DNA of 8,471 bases from an uncultured Verrucomicrobiota bacterium (lineage in GTDB: Bacteria > Verrucomicrobiota > Kiritimatiellia > RFP12 > UBA1067), in the NCBI GenBank assembly GCA_946631535.1, contig CAMPAF010000123.1:1-8471 (forward strand), given 5' to 3'. The position numbers were made by a program, and so were the translations under genes. A model generated the notes under the pieces. It searched no databases, had not been told where the DNA came from, and saw nothing but the letters and a program-made list of their open reading frames with translations. The stretch's first letter is position 1. Every line of letters begins with the position of its first letter. This document shows, in pieces, positions 1 to 6,797 of the stretch.

Positions 1-2
1 CC

Positions 3-422
3 GAGAAGAAGGCGCGCCTCTCGATCCAGCCCAAGTGCGACTGCGTGGACCAGGCAATGGCGCTCGTCCGCCGGAAGGGCGCGCTCAAGTGGGTCGGCTT
101 CAACGACGGCAACGCGAAGTGGATGAGCCGAGTGAAGGAGTTGGAACCTTCCGTACCCGTGTTCTGGGACCGCGGGGGCAACATGGACGTGGACAAGGAC
201 ATCGCATTCGCGAAGGAACATGGCTTCGAGACACTCGTCCTCTTCCATCTGGAGGTGACGCCCGCACGCGTCCAGAAGCTGAAGGCCGCTGGCTTCAAGG
301 TCGGCGCCTGGACGGTGAACGCGCCGGACGATATGCGGCGCTTCCTCGCCATGGGCCTTGACCGCCTCTACACCGACGCCCCGGAGACCTTCAAGAAGAT
401 CAAGGCCGAGACCGGCCGATAA
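3..422 (+). CDS. Glycerophosphodiester phosphodiesterase family protein, C-terminal part (5' end outside window)
   Basis: The open frame enters from the left edge and yields 139 residues before TAA. The fragment matches the C-terminal half of the GDPD TIM barrel. Near its start is the strand motif SIQPKCDCVDQA. Near its end is G-A-W-T-V-N, followed by the loop MGLDRLYTDAPE, the usual family ending in which the T-D-x-P step closes the barrel. Known enzymes of this family hydrolyse glycerophosphodiesters to glycerol 3-phosphate and an alcohol, using a metal site whose His/Glu residues lie in the N-terminal half, which is not visible here. Substrate, export and completeness therefore cannot be judged. 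A GTG at 45 opens a shorter frame but falls inside the conserved barrel, so it is not the true start. The next gene begins 168 bases later and is probably a separate unit. Confidence 0.85.
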   Translation, partial: EKKARLSIQPKCDCVDQAMALVRRKGALKWVGFNDGNAKWMSRVKELEPSVPVFWDRGGNMDVDKDIAFAKEHGFETLVLFHLEVTPARVQKLKAAGFKVGAWTVNAPDDMRRFLAMGLDRLYTDAPETFKKIKAETGR

Positions 423-425
423 GCG

Positions 426-455
426 GTTGGTTGTCAGAAATCCCTGATAACTGAC
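426..455 (+). terminator. Hairpin after the GDPD gene, possible weak terminator
   Basis: Bases 426-437 pair with 444-455 around a 6-base loop (AAATCC), giving a 12-bp stem that includes three G-U pairs. It starts four bases after the TAA of the upstream gene, where a terminator would be expected. No run of T follows the stem, so it is not a textbook intrinsic terminator; it could instead protect the mRNA 3' end or be chance. Confidence 0.3.
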
Positions 456-492
456 GCATTCGTGGAAATAAAGATGCCGCCTCGTCAGGTGT

Positions 493-501
493 TGTTATAA
501 A
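493..501 (+). promoter_or_regulatory. Possible extended -10 promoter for the secreted glycosidase-like gene
   Basis: TGTTATAAA fits the extended -10 pattern TGnTATAAT. I see no convincing -35 box at 16-18 bases upstream, but extended -10 promoters can act without one. Two stronger boxes of the same TGn-TATA type occur elsewhere in the window, which lends some support. The start site would be near 508, leaving a leader of about 80 bases that contains a hairpin and a 12-bp palindrome. Confidence 0.35.
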
Positions 502-511
502 CTGGGAGAAA

Positions 512-530
512 GTCGCCGCACAATGGCGAC
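512..530 (+). other. Small hairpin in the leader of the glycosidase-like gene
   Basis: GTCGCC (512-517) and GGCGAC (525-530) form a perfect 6-bp GC-rich stem with a 7-base loop. If the box at 493-501 is the promoter, this hairpin would sit at the very 5' end of the mRNA. It may stabilise the transcript or may be chance in GC-rich DNA. Confidence 0.25.
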
Positions 531-540
531 GTGATCACGT
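529..540. promoter_or_regulatory. Perfect 12-bp palindrome, candidate operator
   Basis: ACGTGATCACGT is a perfect 12-bp palindrome with no central spacer. It lies in the only gap upstream of the secreted protein, just downstream of the possible -10 box, where a dimeric repressor would block transcription. It matches neither the CRP nor the FNR consensus. No regulator gene is in the window to pair it with, so operator function is an inference. Confidence 0.3.
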
Positions 541-590
541 TCCACCGCATACCCGACTTCCGTTCGCTCGTACCGAGAAAGTAAAAGGCC

Positions 591-3500
591 ATGTCAAAGG
601 AAAGCTATCTGTCGTTTGTCGCAATCTGTCTTGCGTGTGCCGCGTTTGCCGGACGCGCGCCGCTGCCGCCGGGAGCGGTGCCGCCCAAGCCGTGGCTCGT
701 GATCAACGAGGACAACGACCGCTACTTCAAACGCGCCGACCTTCCCGGGAACATCGAGAAGACCACCGCAGAGGCGTGCGAGCAGTACCTCGACACGGTG
801 CTGGACGGCGGAAAGGTGACGCACTTCTTCATGTGCGTATGCGGCCAGCGCGCGAGCTACGACTCGAAGGCGTGGGAGCCGATCTGGAAGGGACTGGACG
901 GCGTGGAGGTGGACGGTTCGCCCGCCACGAACAACCTCTGGTGCATCAACGCGAAGAAGATGAACGACGCGGGCATCGATCCCTACGCCATCTGGACGCG
1001 CCGCTGCCGCGAGAAGGGCGTTTCGCCGTGGATCTCCATGCGCATGAACGACGTCCACTTCTGCCACGTCACGAACTACTTCCGCACGGAGTCGTTCTGG
1101 ACCGAACACCCGGAGCTCCACATCAAGCGCCCCGAGCAGAAGCCGAGCTGGAACGAGCACGCGTTCAACTACAAGTACGCGAAGGTGCGTCGGCACGCCT
1201 TCGCGATGGTGGACGAGATCCTCGACCGCTGGGACGCCGACGGCATCGAGCTGGACTGGCTCCGCTTCCCGAACAACCTGACGCTCGGCAAGGAAGAGGA
1301 ACTCTCGCACGTCCTGACCGATTTCATGCGCGAGGCGCGGAAACGCGCCGACGCGGCGGCGAAGCGGCGCGGGCATCCCATGCGGATCGCGGTGCGCATC
1401 CCCACGGTCTACGCCGTGGCGCGCCATCTCGGTTTCGATCCCGAGACGTGGGCGCGAGAGGGGCTGGTGGACATCATCACCGTGTGCAACGCCTACACCG
1501 CATCGGACTTCGACTTCGACATCGCGGACTGGCAGGCGCGCATCCGCCGCGCGAATCCGTCCGTCACCGTGCTGCCGGGCACGGACATCCCGTTCGCCTG
1601 CATGCCGGCGCACGACTCCTTCAAGCTGATGGCGAACGGCGAGAACATGCCCGTGCGGCGCGGCTGGTGCGCGGTCCACGCGAACCCGGAGGGCTTCTAC
1701 TTCTTCAACGTGCCGTACCTCGATGCGGCGGCGCGCAACGAAATCTACTCGCGCTCGCTCCAGCCGGAACGGCTTGAGACGCTTTCGCGTCGGTTCGTCG
1801 TCTCGTTCCACGACATCGCCGCGAAGGGCAAGTGCCGTCCGCGCCAGCTGCCGGTGACGCTCGACCGCCCGCGCACGCTCGTGACGCGCGCGGCGCGCGG
1901 GAAGAACGATGCGTTTGCCTACGTGGTGGCGGGTTTCGCCGGCGCAAATCCGCGGTTGCCGCCGTCGGTGACGCTCAACGGTGTCGCCGCCGTCGGCGAC
2001 CCCGAGCGTCTTTCCAACGCGCGGCCCTACGGCGGCGGACTCGCGAAAAGCGCCGTGCGCTGGATGTTCCCCGGTTGCGCGCTCAAGCCGGGCGAGAACG
2101 AGATCGGTTTTTCCGCCAACCCCGACGGTAAGGCGCAGATCGTATGGTGCGAGATCGCGTTGCCGGAGCCGGGCAAGACACCCCGCGACTTCGAGCGGAT
2201 GTCTTACAATAATCCCGGCGCGACGAGCTTCCTCGGCGTGGGCCTCTGGGCATGGCCGATGGCGTTTGACTACGACGGCGACGGCGACCTGGATCTGGTG
2301 GTGAGCTGTCCCGACACGCCGTACAACGGCACGTACTTCTTCGAGAACGCGACGCCGAAGGGCGAGAAGAACGCGAAGCCCGTATTCAAGAGAGGGATGA
2401 GGCAGGGCAGGGGATACGGCAACACGATGGTGACCTCCTATCGCGGCAAACCTGTCGTCACGCGTCCTGGCTACGCGGTCTGGAACCCGCAGGCCAACAT
2501 CTGCGGCGAGGCGGTGCCCGTGAAGGGCCTGCCGACGAACGTCCATCCGAACAAGGTGCGCGGCAACACGTGGCGGTTCGTGGACTGGGACGGCGACGGC
2601 GCGGAGGACATCCTCGTGGGCGTGGGCGACTGGACGGACTACGGTTGGGCGAACGCCTACGACGCGCACGGCAGCTGGACGAACGGACCGCTGCGCGGCC
2701 TGCTCTACGTCTGCCGCCACGTGAAGGGCGAGGGGCCGGATGCGGAGTACGCGCCCGCCGAAAAGGTGCTGCTCGCGGAAGGCGCGCCGTTGGAGGTGTA
2801 CGGCAACCCGATGCCGATGGCGGCGGACTGGGACGGCGACGGCGACCTCGATCTCATCTGCGGCTCGTTCATGGATGACTTCACGTTCTTCGAGAACGTC
2901 GGCACGCGCGCCGCGCCGCGGTTCGTGTCCGGACGCGAGCTGAAGGTGGCAGACGGCAAGAAGCTCGCGATGGACCTGCAGATGATCACGCCGTCCGCCG
3001 TGGACTGGGACGGCGACGGCCGGCTCGACATCATCTGCGGCGACGAGGACGGACGCGTGGCGTTCATCCGCAACACGGGGCGTCTGGAGAAGGGCATGCC
3101 CGTCTTCGAGAAACCGTACTACTTCCGCCAGGAGGCGGACTGCGTGAAGTTCGGCGCGCTCTCGACGCCGTTCGCGTGCGACTGGGACGGCGACGGCGAC
3201 TGGGACGTGATCGCGGGCAACTCGGCCGGCTATCTGGCGTTCATCGAGAACCTCTCTGGCGCGGGCGTGGCGAAGCCGCGCTGGGCCGAGCCGAAGCTGC
3301 TCTCGGCGGGCGGCCGGACGATCCGCATCCAGGCCGGCGCGAACGGTTCCATCCAGGGACCGTGCGAGGCGAAGTGGGGCTACACGGTGCCGACGGTGGC
3401 GGACTGGGACGGCGACGGACATCTCGACATCGTGTGCAACTCCATCTTCGGCGACGTGATCTGGTACCGCAATCCGGGAGGGTCGCGCTGCCGCGCGACC

Positions 3501-4115
3501 GAAAACACCTCGGGGAGGAAAGTTGTCCTCGACCTGGAGCCGGCGCGGCCGGTGGAGGTGGAGTGGGACGGCGCGCAGCCCGCGCTCGCGTGGGGCTGGC
3601 GCAAGCCGCAGGGCAAGGCGCTCCTCACGCAGTGGCGCACGTCGGCGGTGGCGATCGACTGGGACAAGGACGGCCTCACGGACCTCGTGATGCTCGACCA
3701 GGAAGGGTACCTCTGCCTATTCAAGCGTGCGCGCGGGGCGGACGGACGTCTCGTCCTCCTCGCGCCGCGCCGCGTGTTCGCGGACGGCAAGGGCACCCTC
3801 TACCGCTTCTCGGACAAGACGGCGGGCGCGAGCGGGCGGCGCAAGCTCTGCTTCGTGGACTGGGATTGTGACGGCAAGCTCGACATCGCGATCAACGACC
3901 GCAACGCCTTCCTCTACAAGCAGATCGGCCTGCGTCCCGAGGGCGTGTGGCGTTTCCGCAACGCGTGGCTGATGGGCGAGAAACGTCTGCAGGGCCACAC
4001 GAGCTGTCCCACCTGGACCGACTTCGACGGCGACGGTCTGCCCGAACTCCTCGTCGGTGCGGAGGATGGCTATTTCTACACGCTCGCCAATCCAGTCGTA
4101 GAGACACGCAAATGA
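591..4115 (+). CDS. Exported GHL10-like putative glycoside hydrolase with nine FG-GAP/VCBS-type repeats
   Basis: This is a 1174-residue protein. Residues 1-20 look like a signal peptide with a hydrophobic core ending A-F-A before G21. C16 is not in a good lipobox, so secretion by signal peptidase I is more likely than lipidation. Residues about 35-400 resemble the barrel of the 'glycosylhydrolase-like 10' group: SPWISMRMND at 145-154 and DGIELDWLRFP at 217-227. Acidic residues E220 and D222 are the best catalytic candidates. Residues about 400-540 have no motif I recognise and may be a beta-sandwich linker. Residues 560-1152 hold nine D-W/F/Y-D-x-D-G-x-x-D/E motifs, at 560, 665, 746, 805, 864, 938, 1023, 1090 and 1144, typical of Ca-binding FG-GAP/VCBS beta-propeller blades. 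Release or recognition of a complex glycan outside the cytoplasm is plausible, but activity and substrate are unknown. AAAAGG lies only two bases before ATG and a GAGAAAG lies nine before it; the signal peptide supports this start. Confidence 0.8.
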   Translation: MSKESYLSFVAICLACAAFAGRAPLPPGAVPPKPWLVINEDNDRYFKRADLPGNIEKTTAEACEQYLDTVLDGGKVTHFFMCVCGQRASYDSKAWEPIWKGLDGVEVDGSPATNNLWCINAKKMNDAGIDPYAIWTRRCREKGVSPWISMRMNDVHFCHVTNYFRTESFWTEHPELHIKRPEQKPSWNEHAFNYKYAKVRRHAFAMVDEILDRWDADGIELDWLRFPNNLTLGKEEELSHVLTDFMREARKRADAAAKRRGHPMRIAVRIPTVYAVARHLGFDPETWAREGLVDIITVCNAYTASDFDFDIADWQARIRRANPSVTVLPGTDIPFACMPAHDSFKLMANGENMPVRRGWCAVHANPEGFYFFNVPYLDAAARNEIYSRSLQPERLETLSRRFVVSFHDIAAKGKCRPRQLPVTLDRPRTLVTRAARGKNDAFAYVVAGFAGANPRLPPSVTLNGVAAVGDPERLSNARPYGGGLAKSAVRWMFPGCALKPGENEIGFSANPDGKAQIVWCEIALPEPGKTPRDFERMSYNNPGATSFLGVGLWAWPMAFDYDGDGDLDLVVSCPDTPYNGTYFFENATPKGEKNAKPVFKRGMRQGRGYGNTMVTSYRGKPVVTRPGYAVWNPQANICGEAVPVKGLPTNVHPNKVRGNTWRFVDWDGDGAEDILVGVGDWTDYGWANAYDAHGSWTNGPLRGLLYVCRHVKGEGPDAEYAPAEKVLLAEGAPLEVYGNPMPMAADWDGDGDLDLICGSFMDDFTFFENVGTRAAPRFVSGRELKVADGKKLAMDLQMITPSAVDWDGDGRLDIICGDEDGRVAFIRNTGRLEKGMPVFEKPYYFRQEADCVKFGALSTPFACDWDGDGDWDVIAGNSAGYLAFIENLSGAGVAKPRWAEPKLLSAGGRTIRIQAGANGSIQGPCEAKWGYTVPTVADWDGDGHLDIVCNSIFGDVIWYRNPGGSRCRATENTSGRKVVLDLEPARPVEVEWDGAQPALAWGWRKPQGKALLTQWRTSAVAIDWDKDGLTDLVMLDQEGYLCLFKRARGADGRLVLLAPRRVFADGKGTLYRFSDKTAGASGRRKLCFVDWDCDGKLDIAINDRNAFLYKQIGLRPEGVWRFRNAWLMGEKRLQGHTSCPTWTDFDGDGLPELLVGAEDGYFYTLANPVVETRK
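2268..4046 (+). repeat. Nine-unit Asp-rich propeller repeat region
   Basis: The coding region carries nine copies of an Asp-rich calcium-loop motif spaced about 54-105 codons apart. In five copies (2583, 2826, 3003, 3180, 3402) the DNA itself is nearly identical over 17-18 bases, starting GACTGGGACGGCGACGG. The copies at 2268, 3657, 3858 and 4020 are more diverged. Nine motifs suggest one or more beta-propellers, usually about seven blades each. Some blades may be degenerate. Confidence 0.8.
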
Positions 4116-4158
4116 TTCCTGCCCGTCCGCAGTCGGCAGATACGTTGCCGTCCCGGCG

Positions 4159-4181
4159 ATTGCCGAAGAATCTGCGGCAAT
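4159..4181 (+). terminator. Hairpin between the glycosidase-like gene and the next promoter
   Basis: ATTGCCG (4159-4165) pairs perfectly with CGGCAAT (4175-4181) around a 9-base loop. It lies 43 bases after the upstream TGA and about 30 bases before the next -10 box. There is no T run after it, so it may be a weak terminator or only a structured spacer. A second TTGCCG at 4145-4150 could compete for the same right arm. Confidence 0.3.
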
Positions 4182-4212
4182 TAGGTGCGGCGACTCGGAC
4201 GCGGGGAGGATT

Positions 4213-4221
4213 TGGTATACT
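4213..4221 (+). promoter_or_regulatory. Extended -10 promoter for the glycyl radical enzyme / barnase / barstar operon
   Basis: TGGTATACT is a good extended -10 (TGn followed by TATACT). No clear -35 box is seen 15-18 bases upstream. Transcription would start near 4228, giving a leader of under 20 bases that just contains the Shine-Dalgarno GGAAGAGGTG (4231-4240), five bases before the ATG at 4246. The 11-mer TGGTATACTAT recurs at 7641-7651 before another gene, which argues for function. Confidence 0.65.
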
Positions 4222-4245
4222 ATCGCCACAGGAAGAGGTGACGAC

Positions 4246-6333
4246 ATGACAGACAGGATCAGATCGCTGTTGACGCGCACGTTCGACAAGGAACAGAAGA
4301 AGTTCCGCCGGGACGTGGACTGGAAACCGCTCTTGGACGGGTTTGTCCGGGACGGCACGGACGACTCCACGCGCGCCCGTGTGGGTCTCGTGGAGATGCT
4401 CAAGGCCGAGCAGCCCGCGTTCATGGATGGCGAGACGATAGCGTTCCTGAGGACGGTGAAGCAGATCCCCGACCTCCACTCCGACGACGAGATGGCCGCC
4501 AACCGCGCGAAGGGGATCGCCTACGGCGAGAAGGGCGTGGTGTTCAACCTCACCGCCGACTTCGCGCCGACGATCAGGGACGGCCTCGACGCGCGCCTTG
4601 CGGAGATCGACGCGCGCCTCGCGCAGTGCCGCGCGGAAGGGGACGCCGAGGGCGAGCTGTTCCTCTCGAATGCGAAACTTTCCGCCCAGGCGGTACTCGA
4701 CCTCGCCGCGCGCTACCGCGCAGCCGCCGAGGCGCAGGGCCTCGCGACCGTCGCCGCCACGCTCGCGCAGGTGCCCGCCAAGGGCGCGCGCACGTTCCAC
4801 GAGGCGCTGCAGTCGCTCCGCATCCTCCACTACGCGATGTGGTGCGAGGGCGAGTACCATTGCGGACTCGGGCGCATCGACCAGTACCTTTATCCCTACC
4901 TTGAAGCCGACCTCGAGGCGGGACGCCTCACCGAGGAGACGGCCCTTGAGGAGCTGGAGGAGTTCTTCATCGCCTGCAACCGCGACAGCGACCTCTACAT
5001 CGGCGTGCAGCAGGGCGACAACGGCCAGAGCGTGATGCTCGGCGGCGTCACCCGCGACGGCGCGCCCGCGTTCAACCTCCTCTCCCGCCTCGCGCTCAAG
5101 GCATGTGGCGAGCTGAAGCTCGTGGACCCGAAGATCAACCTGCGCGTGGACAAGAACACGCCGATGGAGATCTACACGCTCGGCACGGAACTCACGAAGG
5201 CCGGGCTCGGCTTCCCGCAGTACGCGAACGACGACGTGGTGATCCCCGCGCTCATGAGGTGGGGCTACGAGCTGGAGGACGCGCGCGACTACTCCGTGGC
5301 CGCCTGCTGGGAGTTCCTCATCCCCGGCTGCGGCATGGACATCAACAACATCGACGCCGTCTCCATGCCGTCATGCCTCGACGCGGTGATGCGCGGGGAT
5401 GGCAGCGCTCCTGCGCGGCCGCAAACCTTTGACGACCTCAAGGCCGACCTCAAGGCGGAGATCAACCGCCGTTGCGACGAGCTGCAGAAGAAGTACGCGC
5501 ACGTGGAGATATTCCCCGGGCCGTTCGTCTCCATCCTCACAGTCGGCTGCATCGGGAATGCGCGCGACATCTGCAAGGGCGCGAAGTACAACAACTTCGG
5601 CATCCACGGCACCGGCATAGCCGTGGCGGTGGATTCGCTCGCCGCCGTGCGCGAGCTCGTGTTCGACAGGAAGCTCGTTACGATGGCGGAGTTGGTGAAG
5701 CTGATGGACACCGACTTCGCGGGCCGCCCCGACATCCTCGCCGCCGCGCGCACAGCGCCGAAGATGGGCAACGCGGACAAGAGCGTTGACGACCTCGCCG
5801 TGTGGCTGATCGACGCGTGGGCGGACTGCCTCGCGGGCCGGAAGAACGACCGCGGCGGCATCTACCGTCCGGGCACCGGCAGCGCGATGTACTACATCTG
5901 GCACGCGAACGAGCTGCCGGCCTCGGCGGACGGCCGCCTGAAGGGCCATCCGTTCAGCGCGAACTACGCGCCGTCGCTCGACGTGCCCGTGAAGGGACCG
6001 CTCAGCGTGATCCGCTCGTTCACCGAGCCGGACCTCGGCAAGGTGTGCAACGGCGGGCCGCTCACGATCGAGGTCCACGACAGCGCGTTCCGCGAGGCGG
6101 ACGGCGTGGAGAAGGTGGCGCAGCTCGTGAAGTTCTTCGTGGACCGCGGCGGGCACCAGCTCCAGATCAACGCCATCAACCGCGAGACGTTGCTTGACGC
6201 TCAGAAGAACCCGGAGCTGCACCGCCACCTGATCGTGCGCGTGTGGGGCTGGAGCGGATACTTCATCGAGCTGGACAAGCCGTTCCAGGACCAGGTGATC
6301 AAGCGCGTGGAGCTGGCGTCGTCGGAAGGCTGA
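4246..6333 (+). CDS. Divergent glycyl radical enzyme (PFL-like superfamily), substrate unknown
   Basis: This is a 695-residue protein with the full glycyl radical enzyme architecture, somewhat shorter than most members. The PFL-like barrel spans about residues 10-580, with GRIDQYLYPY at 209-218, AKYNN at 446-450 and DSLAA from 463. The glycyl radical domain is about 590-690, with RVWGWSGYF placing the radical-bearing residue at G668, 27 residues from the C-terminus. The active-site loop is A-C354-W-E356-F. Canonical pyruvate formate-lyase has two adjacent Cys here (ACCVSP). Dehydratase, lyase and decarboxylase members have GCVEP. So the thiyl Cys and the acid two residues later are kept, while V becomes W and P becomes F. 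I infer an eliminase- or decarboxylase-type reaction rather than formate production, but cannot name the substrate. It needs a radical SAM activase, which is not in the window. The enzyme should be cytoplasmic and oxygen-sensitive. The barnase gene follows after 14 bases. Confidence 0.9.
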   Translation: MTDRIRSLLTRTFDKEQKKFRRDVDWKPLLDGFVRDGTDDSTRARVGLVEMLKAEQPAFMDGETIAFLRTVKQIPDLHSDDEMAANRAKGIAYGEKGVVFNLTADFAPTIRDGLDARLAEIDARLAQCRAEGDAEGELFLSNAKLSAQAVLDLAARYRAAAEAQGLATVAATLAQVPAKGARTFHEALQSLRILHYAMWCEGEYHCGLGRIDQYLYPYLEADLEAGRLTEETALEELEEFFIACNRDSDLYIGVQQGDNGQSVMLGGVTRDGAPAFNLLSRLALKACGELKLVDPKINLRVDKNTPMEIYTLGTELTKAGLGFPQYANDDVVIPALMRWGYELEDARDYSVAACWEFLIPGCGMDINNIDAVSMPSCLDAVMRGDGSAPARPQTFDDLKADLKAEINRRCDELQKKYAHVEIFPGPFVSILTVGCIGNARDICKGAKYNNFGIHGTGIAVAVDSLAAVRELVFDRKLVTMAELVKLMDTDFAGRPDILAAARTAPKMGNADKSVDDLAVWLIDAWADCLAGRKNDRGGIYRPGTGSAMYYIWHANELPASADGRLKGHPFSANYAPSLDVPVKGPLSVIRSFTEPDLGKVCNGGPLTIEVHDSAFREADGVEKVAQLVKFFVDRGGHQLQINAINRETLLDAQKNPELHRHLIVRVWGWSGYFIELDKPFQDQVIKRVELASSEG

Positions 6334-6347
6334 CATAGGACCGGAAC

Positions 6348-6797
6348 ATGAAGAAGCTACTTTCTCTCTGCGGACTTCTGCTCCTCGTCGCCTGCGGCTG
6401 GAACTTCGGCGCGACGGACAGGAACACGCCGCGCGAAGCTCCCAAGCAGCCGTCGGCCGTCGTGCGCGAGGTGGTGCGCGACGGCGAGTACACGAGCAGG
6501 GACGACGTGGCGCGGTACATAAGGCAGTTCGGCACGCTGCCGCGCAACTTCATCACGAAGGCGGCTGCGCGGGCGCTAGGTTGGCGCGGCGGCCCGCTGG
6601 AGCCGTATGCGCCCGGCAAGTCCATCGGCGGCGACAGGTTCGGCAACTACGAGCGCCGCCTGCCGCCCGACGACTACCGCGAATGCGACATCGACACGCG
6701 TGGAAAGCCGCGCGGCGCGAAGCGGCTGGTGTTCACGGCGGGGCGGCGAATCTACTACACCGAGGACCACTACAAGACATTCAAGGAGGTCAAGTGA
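6348..6797 (+). CDS. Barnase-family ribonuclease, predicted lipoprotein (toxin)
   Basis: This is a 149-residue protein. Residues 1-16 form a lipoprotein signal with K2-K3, a Leu-rich core and the lipobox L-V-A-C16, so the mature protein should be membrane-anchored outside the cytoplasm. Residues about 40-149 match the whole barnase fold: LPRNFITK at 64-71, APGKSIGGD at 88-96 and the ending YYTEDHYKTF. The catalytic set is complete: K71, E112, R122, R126 and H141 correspond to barnase K27, E73, R83, R87 and H102. The E-to-R, E-to-R and E-to-H spacings (10, 14, 29) are identical to barnase, and about five residues are missing before E112. Known members cleave RNA after guanosine. The start is set by TAGGA at 6336-6340, seven bases before ATG. 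The stop overlaps the inhibitor start (TGATG). Secreted barnases are well known; a lipid-anchored one suggests surface or periplasmic action, which is an inference. Confidence 0.92.
   Translation: MKKLLSLCGLLLLVACGWNFGATDRNTPREAPKQPSAVVREVVRDGEYTSRDDVARYIRQFGTLPRNFITKAAARALGWRGGPLEPYAPGKSIGGDRFGNYERRLPPDDYRECDIDTRGKPRGAKRLVFTAGRRIYYTEDHYKTFKEVK
6783..6790 (+). promoter_or_regulatory. Perfect Shine-Dalgarno for the barstar start, inside the toxin gene
   Basis: AAGGAGGT is a full match to the anti-Shine-Dalgarno sequence and sits six bases before the ATG at 6797. It is encoded within the last codons of the ribonuclease. It fixes the barstar start and implies strong, translationally coupled synthesis of the inhibitor, stronger than that of the toxin, whose site is only TAGGA. 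Confidence 0.8.

Noticed and set aside
2583..3419. Regularly recurring identical DNA segments resembling a CRISPR-like array
   Set aside because: The units are 59-81 codons apart, lie in one reading frame and encode the conserved calcium-loop motif, so they are protein repeats.
594..3422. A 942-codon open frame on the minus strand opposite the large secreted protein
   Set aside because: It is made of Arg/Val/His-rich low-complexity sequence with no recognisable motif. The repeated 'VAVAVPV' segments are simply the antisense of the DWDGDGD repeats. Long antisense frames are expected in GC-rich coding DNA.
6581..6796. An upstream extension of the barstar frame starting inside the ribonuclease gene
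   Set aside because: The extra residues are an out-of-frame, Arg/Ala-rich reading of the ribonuclease. The true start at 6797 has a perfect Shine-Dalgarno and begins the barstar fold at once.
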